Assembly (NCBI GenBank): GCA_046152955.1
Contig: JBJXGA010000066.1
Coordinates: 1-64,000, forward strand
From: SIAF01 sp046152955
GTDB taxonomy: Bacteria > Planctomycetota > Planctomycetia > Planctomycetales > Planctomycetaceae
DNA: 64,000 nucleotides
Direction of reading: 5' to 3'
Part shown: one piece after another, positions 1-9,215 of the stretch
How positions within the stretch are numbered: position 1 is the first letter of the stretch
How the letters are laid out: each line of letters starts with the position of its first letter
Notes under the pieces: model-generated
The model's input: the letters and a program-made list of their open reading frames with translations, nothing else
What the model was told of the DNA's origin: nothing
The model's database searches: none
Made by a program: the position numbers and the translations under genes

Positions 1-360
1 ATCATTCAGTCGCTGCATTACGACGGCCTATTGGAGACCCGGCGCGCGGCCCCCGTCATTCCCATCGGTTACCTGTTCTCCGTCAACGCCCGGACGCCGA
101 AGCGATTGCAGGTGGATTTTCTGAGCGTGCAGATCGGACGAGTCAACGCGCCGTTCGTGACGGCGGCACATCGTCGCGGGCAGGAGGTTCACGTCTGGAC
201 GGTTGACAAACCAGCCGATATGCAACGGATGCTGGATTTGGGGGCCGACAACCTGATCACCAACCGGCCGCGAGAAGCGCTGGAGCTGATCCGGCAACAA
301 GCGCAGCTCAGCGTAACCCAGCGCGCCTTGCGGCGGGTGCGGGTCTGGATGTCGGAGTAA
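1..360 (+). CDS. Glycerophosphodiester phosphodiesterase family protein, C-terminal part
   Basis: The window opens inside this gene; 119 codons remain before the TAA stop and the frame is open to base 1, so the start lies upstream. The C-terminal half of a GDPD TIM barrel is visible: the strand-loop QEVHVWTVDKPADMQRML followed by GADNLITNRP is the family's closing signature (VxxWTVN...GxDxIxTDRP). The family hydrolyses glycerophosphodiesters to glycerol-3-phosphate and an alcohol. The catalytic His-Glu motifs would lie in the missing N-terminal part. The basic tail RRVRVWMSE follows the last helix. The downstream gene is on the other strand, so this gene ends its unit. Confidence 0.8.
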   Translation: MIQSLHYDGLLETRRAAPVIPIGYLFSVNARTPKRLQVDFLSVQIGRVNAPFVTAAHRRGQEVHVWTVDKPADMQRMLDLGADNLITNRPREALELIRQQAQLSVTQRALRRVRVWMSE

Positions 361-499
361 TCCCGAAGCTGATTCGCGTCTCGACAGGGCCGGGACCACG
401 GATATGCCGAGCGTCCGGAAGTGAATCCTCTGAGCAGTAACCTCCCATCCCGGACCTGCGCGTCGGGTTCCCGTGGAGCAACCTGGTCGCCTCAATTCG

Positions 500-2230
500 T
501 CAGGCCGTCTGTGGTTCCGGCACGGGGGCGGGTTTCTTGGCCGATGGAATCCTGCTGCGCGGGCCATTCAGCAGCCGGCCCAGCCAGGTGTATCGCACCA
601 AAGCTTGATACGTGACCAGCAGGAACCCGGTCACCAGCGTGCAAATGAACGAGAACTTGACAAAGGCGGGAAGATCCCAGGTCCGCACCCAGGCCTGGGC
701 CGCGAGCACCAGCGGAAGGTGCGCCACATACAGCCAGTAGGCTGAGTCGGAGAGATAGCGGATCGCCCGGTTTTCGCCCGTCAGGAACTTCTGAAACAGA
801 CCAATCAAGCCGAACGTCATGGCCCAGCCGTAAATGACCTGCGCCACCCCGGAAAGCACGGGCTGGCCGAGGGTGGCCAGCCCCAGGGGCAGGGCGACGA
901 ACAGGGCGACCGGGATCGTCAGCCACCACCAGCGGCCGAGGCGGCCTTCGTGGTCATCGGCATCGTAATAGAGCGCTCCGAATCCGAAGTAAATGCCGTA
1001 ATAGATCAGAAGATGCGGCTGCGGGAGAATCCCGACCGATGTATCCGGTCCGAAAGCTGGCGCGAAGATCCCCATCAGCAACTGAGGGACCATCGTCAAG
1101 GGCAGCAGCCAGAGCAGCCGCAACGGCGAAACGACCAGCCAGCGCGGCAAGCCCGGCATCGGAAGCCTCTCGGCCAACAGTGCGAACAGGGCGAAGCCGC
1201 CGACCAGCCAGCACAGGAACCACAGAAACCAGAGATGATCGAAGACCGGCGACAGGATGAGATGAAAAGGCTCCCCCTCCGCTCGCCACCGGATCAGAAA
1301 GCGGTCCGATGTCAAAAACCCCACGTAGGCTTTGCGGATCGCCTCCAGGCCTCCCTCTTGGCTCGCCGGATTCACATCCGTCTCTCCGTCGTCACCGTGA
1401 CTGGCCAGGAAGGCGCGGCACTCCGTTCGGCCGGCGACTACTTCTTCCTCTGAGCGCAGTGGCACGCGCAGCGAGCCGGTAATCGCCTTGGTCGTGCCCC
1501 AATCGGCCTGGGCCGAATCTCGAGCCGTACCGTTGAGAGGACCGCGCGCCTTCGGATCGGCCCCGCGCTCGATCAACAACTCGACCACCTTCAAATGTCC
1601 CAGAAACGCTGCCGAATGCAGAGCCCGATAACCATCCCGATCCTTGCCGTTGACGTCGGCGCCCTTCTCAATGAGCAATTTGGCTGTCACCTCGTCGCCG
1701 TACATGGCGGCCCAGGCCAACGGGGGGACGCCGAACTCCGGATCGGACTGGTTGGGATCGGCGCCGCCGGTCAATTGCAGCTCAACTTCGGTCACGTCCC
1801 CTTTCCTGATAGCAGCGATCAATTGGGGTTCGGTTCCGGAATCGGCACGCCGGGCGGCATCCTGTTTCCGGGCCGACTCCGCCGCTTTGGCGGAGACCCA
1901 GTGCATCGCCGGCACAACCGTCGCGACTCCCAGCAGGCAGGGAACCAAGACCCGTTGGAATCGCTGCTTCAGCAGCGGCTTCAGCCCGCGCCGGCGCCAG
2001 AGCATCATCGTGAAATAGCCGCTGACCAGGATGAACAGCGGCATGCGAAAGCCGTGAATCGCGAAAAAGAACAATCCAAACAGGTCCTTCTGCTGGAGAT
2101 CCTGTACCGTCCAGGGAAAGCGGACGAACGACAAGGCGGCATGCAGGGCAATCCCCAGCAGCATGGCGAACGCCCGCAGCGCATCCAGATCGTGACGTCG
2201 GGGAATTCCGGCAGAGGGGGTGTCGCTCAT
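500..2230 (-). CDS. Acyltransferase-3 family membrane protein with internal ankyrin repeats
   Basis: 576 aa from the ATG at 2230; a longer in-frame start exists at 2299, but the family begins with RRHDLDALRAFAMLLGIALH, just after this ATG. Residues 15-110 form the first acyltransferase-3 membrane segments with the usual early Arg and His (H30). Residues about 134-229 are soluble and hold about three ankyrin repeats (GADPNQSD, LLIEKGADVNGKDRDGYRAL, LLIERGADPKARG). The acyltransferase membrane core then resumes (about residues 330-555) with many hydrophobic helices. The family moves acyl groups onto membrane or envelope carbohydrates (OpgC-like). An ankyrin block between the membrane halves is unusual; its ligand and side of the membrane are not evident. 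No clear ribosome binding site. Confidence 0.8.
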   Translation of the reverse strand: MSDTPSAGIPRRHDLDALRAFAMLLGIALHAALSFVRFPWTVQDLQQKDLFGLFFFAIHGFRMPLFILVSGYFTMMLWRRRGLKPLLKQRFQRVLVPCLLGVATVVPAMHWVSAKAAESARKQDAARRADSGTEPQLIAAIRKGDVTEVELQLTGGADPNQSDPEFGVPPLAWAAMYGDEVTAKLLIEKGADVNGKDRDGYRALHSAAFLGHLKVVELLIERGADPKARGPLNGTARDSAQADWGTTKAITGSLRVPLRSEEEVVAGRTECRAFLASHGDDGETDVNPASQEGGLEAIRKAYVGFLTSDRFLIRWRAEGEPFHLILSPVFDHLWFLWFLCWLVGGFALFALLAERLPMPGLPRWLVVSPLRLLWLLPLTMVPQLLMGIFAPAFGPDTSVGILPQPHLLIYYGIYFGFGALYYDADDHEGRLGRWWWLTIPVALFVALPLGLATLGQPVLSGVAQVIYGWAMTFGLIGLFQKFLTGENRAIRYLSDSAYWLYVAHLPLVLAAQAWVRTWDLPAFVKFSFICTLVTGFLLVTYQALVRYTWLGRLLNGPRSRIPSAKKPAPVPEPQTA

Positions 2231-2517
2231 GATGCGTTCGTTCGATCGACCAAATTGGGCCAGGTTCGCTGCTGCCGGCTCGTTACCATTGGAGCACAAT
2301 CAACTGGGAGTTGACGAAAGCGATTATGATAACGGATATTCTGAAGAACGGTTCATACAAAATGTCCGCGGCCATTCGTTTCCTCAGCCGGCAGCGGATG
2401 CTAGGCGAACAGCACTGGGAACCTTGATGTCGATTGACAATCTCCGGAACTCCGGTAAGCATCGGCTGGTGGGAAGTGATGCTTCTGCGGGAACACCTTT
2501 GAAGGAGGTCGCATGTC

Positions 2518-3228
2518 ATGATTCCACGCCCCTGTCTGCTTGGTTTTGCATTGGTCGTCGCCTTGGTCGCGCGTGTGGAAGCGGGGATGCTGGGAAGTGC
2601 CGCCCTGGACAACCTGCAGGACTACATCGACGCCGGCGCAACCACCGTCGGGGATTTGACCTACTCGGGATTTGTGTACACCCCGGCGAATTCCGGAATC
2701 GCGGCCAATGCCATCGCCGTCAATCAGGTCGCCAATGGCCTGGAGTTTGTTCTCAATTTCTTCGAAGCCAGTCAGGCGGGGATCAACAAGTCGCTGACAA
2801 TCAGCTACAAGGTTGCCGCGCCGCGAGGCATCCACGGCGTCCGACTGCAGATGTCTGGCGCCGCGCAAGAGATCGGAACCAGTGCCACCGTCACCAAAAC
2901 GATCACCAATCCCAACGTCGTGCTCAACACGTTCGTCACGACGGCCAACATGGATGGGGCAGCCACGATGTCCAAGTTGTCTGACTTTGGCGAAATCCCG
3001 GGCTCGCCAAAAATGATCGAAGTGACCGATACCGCCCAAATCCTCGCTGATGCCCGTGGGGGCAACACCATCCCCAGGCCCTCGGTGACGAGCATGACCA
3101 ACACGTTTACGGTTCCGGAGCCCAGGCTGGCGGCTGTGTTTCTGGCGGTGTCGATCGGAGCGTTGTGCCGCCGCGCGCGACGGCAAGAGCCTGTGCCGAC
3201 GCAAACGTCCGACGCGGCAATGAGATGA
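2518..3228 (+). CDS. PEP-CTERM sorting-domain secreted protein
   Basis: 236 aa. A strong ribosome binding site (GAAGGAGGT, 2501-2509) lies 8 nt before the ATG. The N terminus is a signal peptide (CLLGFALVVALVARVEAG). The body is a low-cysteine, Ala/Thr/Asn-rich beta-type sequence with no recognised enzyme domain. The C terminus has the PEP-CTERM layout: TVPEPRLAA, a short hydrophobic segment (VFLAVSIGALC), then the basic cluster RRARRQ. Such proteins are sorted and cleaved by an exosortase, which is not in this window. The tail after the basic cluster (about 14 residues) is longer than usual. The next gene starts 20 bp downstream, so the two are probably co-transcribed. Confidence 0.8.
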   Translation: MIPRPCLLGFALVVALVARVEAGMLGSAALDNLQDYIDAGATTVGDLTYSGFVYTPANSGIAANAIAVNQVANGLEFVLNFFEASQAGINKSLTISYKVAAPRGIHGVRLQMSGAAQEIGTSATVTKTITNPNVVLNTFVTTANMDGAATMSKLSDFGEIPGSPKMIEVTDTAQILADARGGNTIPRPSVTSMTNTFTVPEPRLAAVFLAVSIGALCRRARRQEPVPTQTSDAAMR

Positions 3229-3248
3229 ATTGATCCAGGGACAGACCT

Positions 3249-6200
3249 ATGCCACGGATTGCCCTCGCGTTATTGATCGTTGGCGGCGCCACGATTGTCG
3301 TTTGCCGGAGCTTTGCTGAGAATCCGGCGCAGCGGGGGGTCACGCCGACCGACGCACTGCAAGTGGTTCAAAGCGTCCCCCAACCCCCCGCGGCGACTGG
3401 GCATCCGGCCTTCATGAGCCCGCACGCGTCTCCCATTGCCGTGAGCGGGGGCCTGGTCTTTGTGACGAACACCCCCGCCGACACCGTCGATGTCATTGAG
3501 ACCGGCCGTCGGAAAATCGTCACCCGCGTACACGTCGGCATCAATCCGGCCGGCATCGCCGTGCGACCGGATGGGAAGGAAGTGTGGGTCGCGAATCACG
3601 TCTCCGATTCGGTGAGCGTGATCGACATCGACCCCGGCAGTCCGACCCGCTTTCAGGTGCTGGCCACCGTTCAGGATTTTGATCCGGTGACCAAAGCGAC
3701 CCGTTTCGACGAACCGGTGGGGATCGCCTTCGCCAGCAACGACAAGGCCTACGTCTCGCTCTCTTCCGAAAACAAGATCGCCGTCGTCGATGTGGCGACA
3801 CGCCAGGTCGAAAAGCGATTGGACATCACAGCTCAAGATCCGCGGGCGCTCGTCGTGCGCGGCAGCCGCCTGTATGTTCTGCCGTTCGAGTCCCATAATC
3901 AGACGCAACTCTCCGGCGGCGCCAAAGACAAAATCGACGGCCAACTCGTGACGTTTGACGCCTGGAATCATTCCATCGCCAACAACAACGTCCTGTCATT
4001 GGGGCACGTCGTCGACATCGTCAAGCATCCGAAAGTTCCCGATCGCGACTTGTACGTGTTCGACACCCAGACCGACACGCTCATCAATACGGTCGATACT
4101 CTGGGCACTTTGCTGTATGGACTCGCGGTCGACTCGAAGGGACGGGTCTTTATCGCTCAGACCGACGCTCGCAACGATGCCAATGGACGCTCGGGGACCA
4201 AGAAACACGGGCTTGCGGAACTGGAAAATCGGGCCTTCCTCAACCGGATTACGAGTGTCGCTTTCAGCGGCGATTCTGCCGAACCTCCCCGGTTCATCGA
4301 TCTTGAGCCGTTGCCGCCGAACCATCCGGCCCCCGGAATGGCTCTGGCGACCCCCTTCGCCATCCAGATCAGCGACGACGACTCGACGCTGGTGGCCTCG
4401 GCCGCCGGGTCGGACAAGCTCTTCACCGTCGATGCGACGACGGGAGCCGTGCTCGGACGGGTCGACGTGGGGGCCGTGCCCGAGGGGATCGCGCTGGAAT
4501 CCTCCACCGGCGGCAAGCCGGCCCGAGCCTGGGTCCTCAACGCGGCGGCCAACACGGTCTCGCTGGTCGATGTGTCCGATCCGGCAAGCCCGAAAGTCGA
4601 AGCGACGATTCCGCTCGAAGATCCGACGCATCCCGCAGTCAAACGCGGACGCATCGCCTTCAGCACGGCGGCCGCCTCCACCACGGGCACTTTCTCCTGT
4701 GCGAGTTGCCATCCGGATGGTCATACCGACCAACTGTTGTGGGTGCTGAACACGCCAATCGTGACGGGGGGGAACCAGATCATGCCCCGTTCCACGATGC
4801 CGGTCCGTGGCCTGCGGGATACGGCGCCGTTTCATTGGGACGGCATTCCCGGCGACCCTTACGGAGGCATCAACAGTGCCCATGTCCGCGACAGCGTTTC
4901 CCCCAACAGCAGCGTTGATCATCCGGAGAGCAGCACGCGGCATCTGATCGACGGCGGCCTGGCTTCCACCATGAGCCGGGTGGGTGATCCAACCGTCAAC
5001 GATGAAGGCCAACCGGGCCGACTCTCGGCAGCCGAGCGGGACGACATGGCGAAGTTTCTGGTGAGCGTCCCCTATCCCCCCGCGCAACGCCGCGCTTACA
5101 ACAATGTGCTGTCGAACGAGGCCACGCAAGGATTCAAGCTGTTTCACATCGACGGCGACCTGGATCCCAGCAAGCCCCAGGCCAATGTGTGCGGCGACTG
5201 TCATCGGATGCCCTTCCTCGTGAGTACCAACACGCCGGGAACCGGGATGGACGCCCCCACCTGGCGCGGCGCCTACGACCGCTGGCTGATCCTGCCGCAG
5301 GGGAGGCTGAATATCATCGACTTCGACTTCTACCGGCGCGTCGCCGACCAAGGGACGCCGGAACGAAACGTCTGGCAATTCTCGTGGGCTGGCCGCCGCC
5401 GTTTCGATCCGGTGTGGGACATGGTTCTGGAGGGGAGCACCGGTTTTTCCGGCGCGTTCGCGCGGCAAGTCACACTGAACGCAACGTCCGCCGAGACGCC
5501 GTTGACGACCGACTTGCTGGAAGCCCTGGAACGGGCCGCGCGCGACGGCGGGATCGTACTCCAGGGGGAAGGGGCCTTTATCGAGAAGGCGAAAGTGACG
5601 CTGACGGCGTTGCAATTCGATCCTCAGTTTCAGGGAGGAACCTACGTCAAGCGCTACGGCGACCGCGAATCGTTCACCAGAGGAGAGCTGATTTCACTGG
5701 CTGGCAAGTGGCAGTTCCTGGGAACCTTCACCGGACGGCTGGGGGACAAGGTGGACTTCGATCATCCGCAGCCCGCCTTGTGGACGCTGGGACCGATCGA
5801 GCAGCAGCGTGGGCGACAGGAATTCCCCGTCTTGTTTGGAAAGCATGCCAGCATGACGATCAGCGGGCGGCACATTCACGCGGGGGCACAGGTGATCGTC
5901 GATGGTCAGGCCATGGCGGGGAAAGTGGACTGCGAGGGGGAGACGGTGACCGTCGAACTGGCCAGTCTGCCGCCGGTCGGGATGCACTTCCTGCAGATCC
6001 AGAATCCGGGGGGCCTGATCAGTAACGAGTTCATTTTCCACGTCGCGGAGGATGACCCGGCCCGCGCCGATCCAAAACGTCAGACCCTGGGCCATCGGCT
6101 TCGCCGATCGCGTTGGGACCGGATCGTCGGAACCTGGGTCGACGCGGAGACCAACGGAGCGGCCTTGAAGAGTACGTATGTGTGGAAGATCAAAGACCGG

Positions 6201-6500
6201 GTGCTGGAATCGACGAGCCAGGAATCGCAGAACGAGTCGGTCGCGCTCATGGGGGTCAATGCCGAGTCGGGCGAGGTCTTCCACACCGGGGCCGACCGCA
6301 ACGGAACGTCGTTTACCGGCCAATGGGAGTTTCCGAACGATGGGGACGCCGTTCTCGACATTCGGTTCACGTCCGGCGCTGGCGAAACCGGCTCGATCAA
6401 GCTCCGCTATCGCCTGGTTGACGACGACACGCTCGTCGTAACGGTCGAACTCCCGCAGCCGATCACGATCAGGATGATCCGTTCCAGAGAATCGCAGTAG
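3249..6500 (+). CDS. Secreted YVTN-type beta-propeller / di-heme cytochrome protein
   Basis: 1083 aa with a signal peptide (IALALLIVGGATIVVC). Residues about 50-430 are YVTN/YncE-like propeller repeats (VSGGLVFVTNTPADTVDVIE, GKEVWVANHVSDSVSVID). Two haem c motifs follow: CASCH at 484-488 and CGDCH at 648-652, in a di-haem cytochrome peroxidase-like region that also holds the typical MPVRGLRDTAPFHWDG segment. Residues about 860-940 resemble an IPT/TIG fold (MTISGRHIHAGAQVIVDG). The last 130 residues (WDRIVGTWVDAET onward) look like a DUF1579-like lipocalin-type domain. Likely an extracytoplasmic electron-transfer or sensing protein; the substrate is unknown. It follows the PEP-CTERM gene by 20 bp. 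Confidence 0.8.
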   Translation: MPRIALALLIVGGATIVVCRSFAENPAQRGVTPTDALQVVQSVPQPPAATGHPAFMSPHASPIAVSGGLVFVTNTPADTVDVIETGRRKIVTRVHVGINPAGIAVRPDGKEVWVANHVSDSVSVIDIDPGSPTRFQVLATVQDFDPVTKATRFDEPVGIAFASNDKAYVSLSSENKIAVVDVATRQVEKRLDITAQDPRALVVRGSRLYVLPFESHNQTQLSGGAKDKIDGQLVTFDAWNHSIANNNVLSLGHVVDIVKHPKVPDRDLYVFDTQTDTLINTVDTLGTLLYGLAVDSKGRVFIAQTDARNDANGRSGTKKHGLAELENRAFLNRITSVAFSGDSAEPPRFIDLEPLPPNHPAPGMALATPFAIQISDDDSTLVASAAGSDKLFTVDATTGAVLGRVDVGAVPEGIALESSTGGKPARAWVLNAAANTVSLVDVSDPASPKVEATIPLEDPTHPAVKRGRIAFSTAAASTTGTFSCASCHPDGHTDQLLWVLNTPIVTGGNQIMPRSTMPVRGLRDTAPFHWDGIPGDPYGGINSAHVRDSVSPNSSVDHPESSTRHLIDGGLASTMSRVGDPTVNDEGQPGRLSAAERDDMAKFLVSVPYPPAQRRAYNNVLSNEATQGFKLFHIDGDLDPSKPQANVCGDCHRMPFLVSTNTPGTGMDAPTWRGAYDRWLILPQGRLNIIDFDFYRRVADQGTPERNVWQFSWAGRRRFDPVWDMVLEGSTGFSGAFARQVTLNATSAETPLTTDLLEALERAARDGGIVLQGEGAFIEKAKVTLTALQFDPQFQGGTYVKRYGDRESFTRGELISLAGKWQFLGTFTGRLGDKVDFDHPQPALWTLGPIEQQRGRQEFPVLFGKHASMTISGRHIHAGAQVIVDGQAMAGKVDCEGETVTVELASLPPVGMHFLQIQNPGGLISNEFIFHVAEDDPARADPKRQTLGHRLRRSRWDRIVGTWVDAETNGAALKSTYVWKIKDRVLESTSQESQNESVALMGVNAESGEVFHTGADRNGTSFTGQWEFPNDGDAVLDIRFTSGAGETGSIKLRYRLVDDDTLVVTVELPQPITIRMIRSRESQ

Positions 6501-6726
6501 AACGAGAATCCACGCGACCGCGGAGGGGGACAAGCCGCCCGAGCCGCTTCGCTTGCACGGCCTGATGGGACGATCCAATCAAGGTCCGGTTGATGTCTCC
6601 CGAGCCCCATCGCGCAGCACCTGCATCGCGCTCGTCGGGTCCGGATGATTTCTGATTCTTGACAACGTATGATTCCCTTGCGCGTTGGAGTTGAATTTGA
6701 CAGTCGCCTTTTTCTGGAGTCATCCC

Positions 6727-8571
6727 GTGTCTCGAAGTCACTGTTCCCTCGGTGTCGTAGCCTCCTGTCTGGCCTTGGCATTCACGGTTCCGGCAGTCGC
6801 GCAGGAAGACATCCGCGATCTGAAACTCCGCGACTGGGAGCCGCGGTCCATGCTCGTCACCAAGACGACGATCGTCGAGACGCCGCGCTACCCGGCGATC
6901 GATATTCACAATCACCTGGGAGGGGGCCGACAGTTTCTGACCGCCGAGCGGGTCGCCAAGTACCTGGAGGAAATGGACGCCGCGGGGGTCCGCACTGTCG
7001 TCAACCTGGATGGAGGCTGGGGCGAGACGTTGCAGGAGACGCTTGCCGTGTTGGACCAGGCGCATCCGGGACGCTTCGCGACATTCGCGCTCCTGAATTT
7101 TGATGGCATCGACGAGGATGGCTGGGGAGCGCGCGAGGCGCGGCGCCTCGAAGAGAGTTTTCAGGCGGGCGCGCGGGGACTGAAAATCGATAAGCGGCTG
7201 GGGCTCCGCTGGCGTTACAAGAACGGCAAGATCATGCCGGTGGACGATCCCCAGCTCGATCCCGTCTGGGAAATGTGCGCCCGGCATCAGCGCCCGGTCG
7301 TCATCCATGTCTCCGATCCGGCGGCGTTTTTCACCCCCCTCGACCGCTACAACGAACGCTGGCACGAACTCAATGAACATCCCAACTGGCTCTTTTTTGG
7401 CGATCAGTTTCCCCCCCGGCAGGAAATCCTCGACCAGTTGCACCGGGTCATCGAGCGGCATCCCCAGACGACGTTCATCAACACCCATTTCGGAAACAAC
7501 GTCGAAGACCTCGCCTCGGTCGGCGACAAGCTCGACAAATACCCGAACATGTACGTCGATTTCGACGCGCGGATTTCGGAACTGGGCCGCCAGCCGTACA
7601 CCGCGCGAAGGTTTTTTCTCAAGTACCAGGATCGCATCCTGTTTGGCACCGACACGACCCCCAGGCGGGATGCGTTTCGCATTTATTACCGGTTCCTGGA
7701 AACCGACGACGAGTATTTCGACTGCGCCGCCAGCCACCACCGCCAGGGCTTCTGGATGATCTATGGCATCTTCCTGCCCGATGAGGTGCTGGAGAAAATC
7801 TATTTCAAAAACGCTTCGCGGCTGCTGGGATTGAAATCGATCGAGGCGGCAGGCGACCCGACGACGCCGAGCGCCACAGAAAAACCTGCCTCGGACGGCG
7901 CTGCGGAAGCGATTACCCGCGTCCGTGCGGCGGACGATTTCGAACTGACTGGCGAAGGTAAGCACCAGGCGTGGAACCGGGCCGAATGGGTTTCGTTGCC
8001 GCGACGAACGAAGGAAGGAAAACCGACGCGCGACGGCCTGCCATATGAGACGCGGCTCAAGCTGTTGCATTCGAAGACCGGGCTGTATGTGCTGTTCGAC
8101 GCGTCGGACAAGAAGCTGACGACGACCGGGCGCAAAGACTTCGAGAATTTGTGGGAGGAAGACGTGCTCGAGGTCTTTCTCTGGACTGACGAGAAACAAC
8201 CGGTCTATTTCGAATACGAGATCTCCCCGCTGGGAAATGAATTGCCGATTCTGGTTCCCAACTTCGGTGGCCAGTTCCTGGGGTGGCTTCCGTGGCATTA
8301 CGACGGTCCCCGCAAAACGCGCAAGGGGACCGCAGCCAAAGGGGGCAAAAAGGAGCCGGAGGCCAAGGTGAGCGGCTGGACCGCTGAGGTGTTCATTCCT
8401 TACGCGCTGTTGTCGCCGCTGAAGAACGTCCCTCCACAACCGGGAACACAGTGGCGTGCCAATTTCTACCGCGTCGACTACGACGACGGGCAATCGACCC
8501 GATGGACCTGGTCCCCGGTCGGCCCGAGTTTTCACGAATACGAGAAATTCGGGAAATTGGTGTTTGAGTGA
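6727..8571 (+). CDS. Secreted amidohydrolase-2 family protein with C-terminal CBM9-like domain
   Basis: 614 aa from GTG 6727, preceded by GGAG at 6716-6719; a TTG at 6685 would add 14 residues that do not improve the signal peptide. The signal peptide is SRSHCSLGVVASCLALAF ending near AVAQ. Residues about 40-390 are an amidohydrolase-2 TIM barrel: metal motif IDIHNHLGG (H61, H63), then VVIHVSDP, TFINTHFGNN and ILFGTDTTPR carry the other expected ligand histidines and the catalytic Asp. Residues about 415-614 look like a CBM9/DOMON-type beta-sandwich (GLYVLFDASDKKL, WEEDVLEVFLW, WTAEVFIPYALL). Likely hydrolyses or decarboxylates a small cyclic or aromatic compound in the periplasm; the substrate is not determinable. 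Confidence 0.8.
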   Translation: MSRSHCSLGVVASCLALAFTVPAVAQEDIRDLKLRDWEPRSMLVTKTTIVETPRYPAIDIHNHLGGGRQFLTAERVAKYLEEMDAAGVRTVVNLDGGWGETLQETLAVLDQAHPGRFATFALLNFDGIDEDGWGAREARRLEESFQAGARGLKIDKRLGLRWRYKNGKIMPVDDPQLDPVWEMCARHQRPVVIHVSDPAAFFTPLDRYNERWHELNEHPNWLFFGDQFPPRQEILDQLHRVIERHPQTTFINTHFGNNVEDLASVGDKLDKYPNMYVDFDARISELGRQPYTARRFFLKYQDRILFGTDTTPRRDAFRIYYRFLETDDEYFDCAASHHRQGFWMIYGIFLPDEVLEKIYFKNASRLLGLKSIEAAGDPTTPSATEKPASDGAAEAITRVRAADDFELTGEGKHQAWNRAEWVSLPRRTKEGKPTRDGLPYETRLKLLHSKTGLYVLFDASDKKLTTTGRKDFENLWEEDVLEVFLWTDEKQPVYFEYEISPLGNELPILVPNFGGQFLGWLPWHYDGPRKTRKGTAAKGGKKEPEAKVSGWTAEVFIPYALLSPLKNVPPQPGTQWRANFYRVDYDDGQSTRWTWSPVGPSFHEYEKFGKLVFE

Positions 8572-8646
8572 GATCGACCCCTAGAAGGATTTCTCAGAAA
8601 TTCGCGCTGGCGTAGGGTCATCAGTCAGACGATGGGGTATGGGAGC

Positions 8647-8722
8647 GCTGCTGGTGTGCGAGGCGTGCTTCCGCCGAGGCAAGCTCAGCGGTGGCGGGAG
8701 TGACACGCCTCGTACCAGCAGC
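8647..8722. repeat. 76-bp palindromic intergenic element
   Basis: The left arm (8647-8667, GCTGCTGGTGTGCGAGGCGT...) and the right arm (8704-8722) are reverse complements except for a two-base difference in the middle. About 36 bases lie between them. It sits between two convergent genes, so it may act as a bidirectional terminator, but no T-tract follows either arm. The form fits a dispersed REP/MITE-like element. Confidence 0.65.
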
Positions 8723-8731
8723 AACACGCAC

Positions 8732-8983
8732 TCATCCGACGTTGACCGCTTTGCTCCCCGCGATGAGCGTCTTCTTCAGTCCTTCAAGGACCGCGACCTG
8801 TTCGGCCATGGCATCGACGATGCCGCCCAGAAACAGCAATTCCGCCGGAGTGGTGAACCCAGGGCGTCGCCATTCAACAATCAGTTTTCGCAGGTCATCA
8901 GCGCTGTTCAGATTGGCCAACGCCTTGCTGATGGAACTGATTTTCTTCTCCAGCCGCTTGATATCCGCCTTGTGATCGGGCAT
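8732..8983 (-). CDS. Small helical hypothetical protein
   Basis: 83 aa. AGGAG lies 9 nt before the ATG, and a promoter-like sequence is present upstream (9046-9074), so expression is likely. The N-terminal half is a charged helix with heptad-like spacing (HKADIKRLEKKISSISKAL), and a second helix spans EQVAVLEGLKKTLI; a small helical hairpin or coiled coil is expected. There is no signal peptide or membrane segment. Not recognised as a known family. It is transcribed divergently from the 9216 gene and ends against the palindromic element at 8647-8722. Confidence 0.65.
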   Translation of the reverse strand: MPDHKADIKRLEKKISSISKALANLNSADDLRKLIVEWRRPGFTTPAELLFLGGIVDAMAEQVAVLEGLKKTLIAGSKAVNVG

Positions 8984-9045
8984 CTCATCGAACTCCTGTG
9001 AAAGAACATGGGGCTGATGGAAACGAACAGCTCAGCGCCGGTGAG

Positions 9046-9074
9046 AATACACCATCGCCGGCGTCGAATGTCAA
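9046..9074 (-). promoter_or_regulatory. Sigma-70-like promoter for the 83-aa gene
   Basis: On the minus strand, TTGACA (9069-9074) is followed after 17 bp by TGTATT (9046-9051, 4 of 6 to consensus). Transcription would start near 9039, leaving a leader of about 55 nt before the ATG at 8983. Confidence 0.5.
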
Positions 9075-9215
9075 GCGATCGTCCCGAGAGAGGACGAGAA
9101 ACTCCGCGCCCGACGTTGCTTGCCAGACGTTCCTTTCGCCGGTAGACTGCCCTTTCAAATCGGCTGAAACGCCGTCCACCGATACCGGTGCTTTTCAGGC
9201 CAGGGAGAGACACTC

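Noticed and set aside
2434..2461. TTGACA-16-TAAGCA as promoter of the PEP-CTERM gene
   Set aside because: The -10 matches consensus at only two positions.
3996..5615. Long open frame on the minus strand (539 codons)
   Set aside because: Antisense shadow of the propeller/cytochrome gene; low-complexity Arg/Gly/His composition and no domain. The same holds for other long antisense frames, such as 6469-8535 and 39056-42802, which arise from high GC at third positions.
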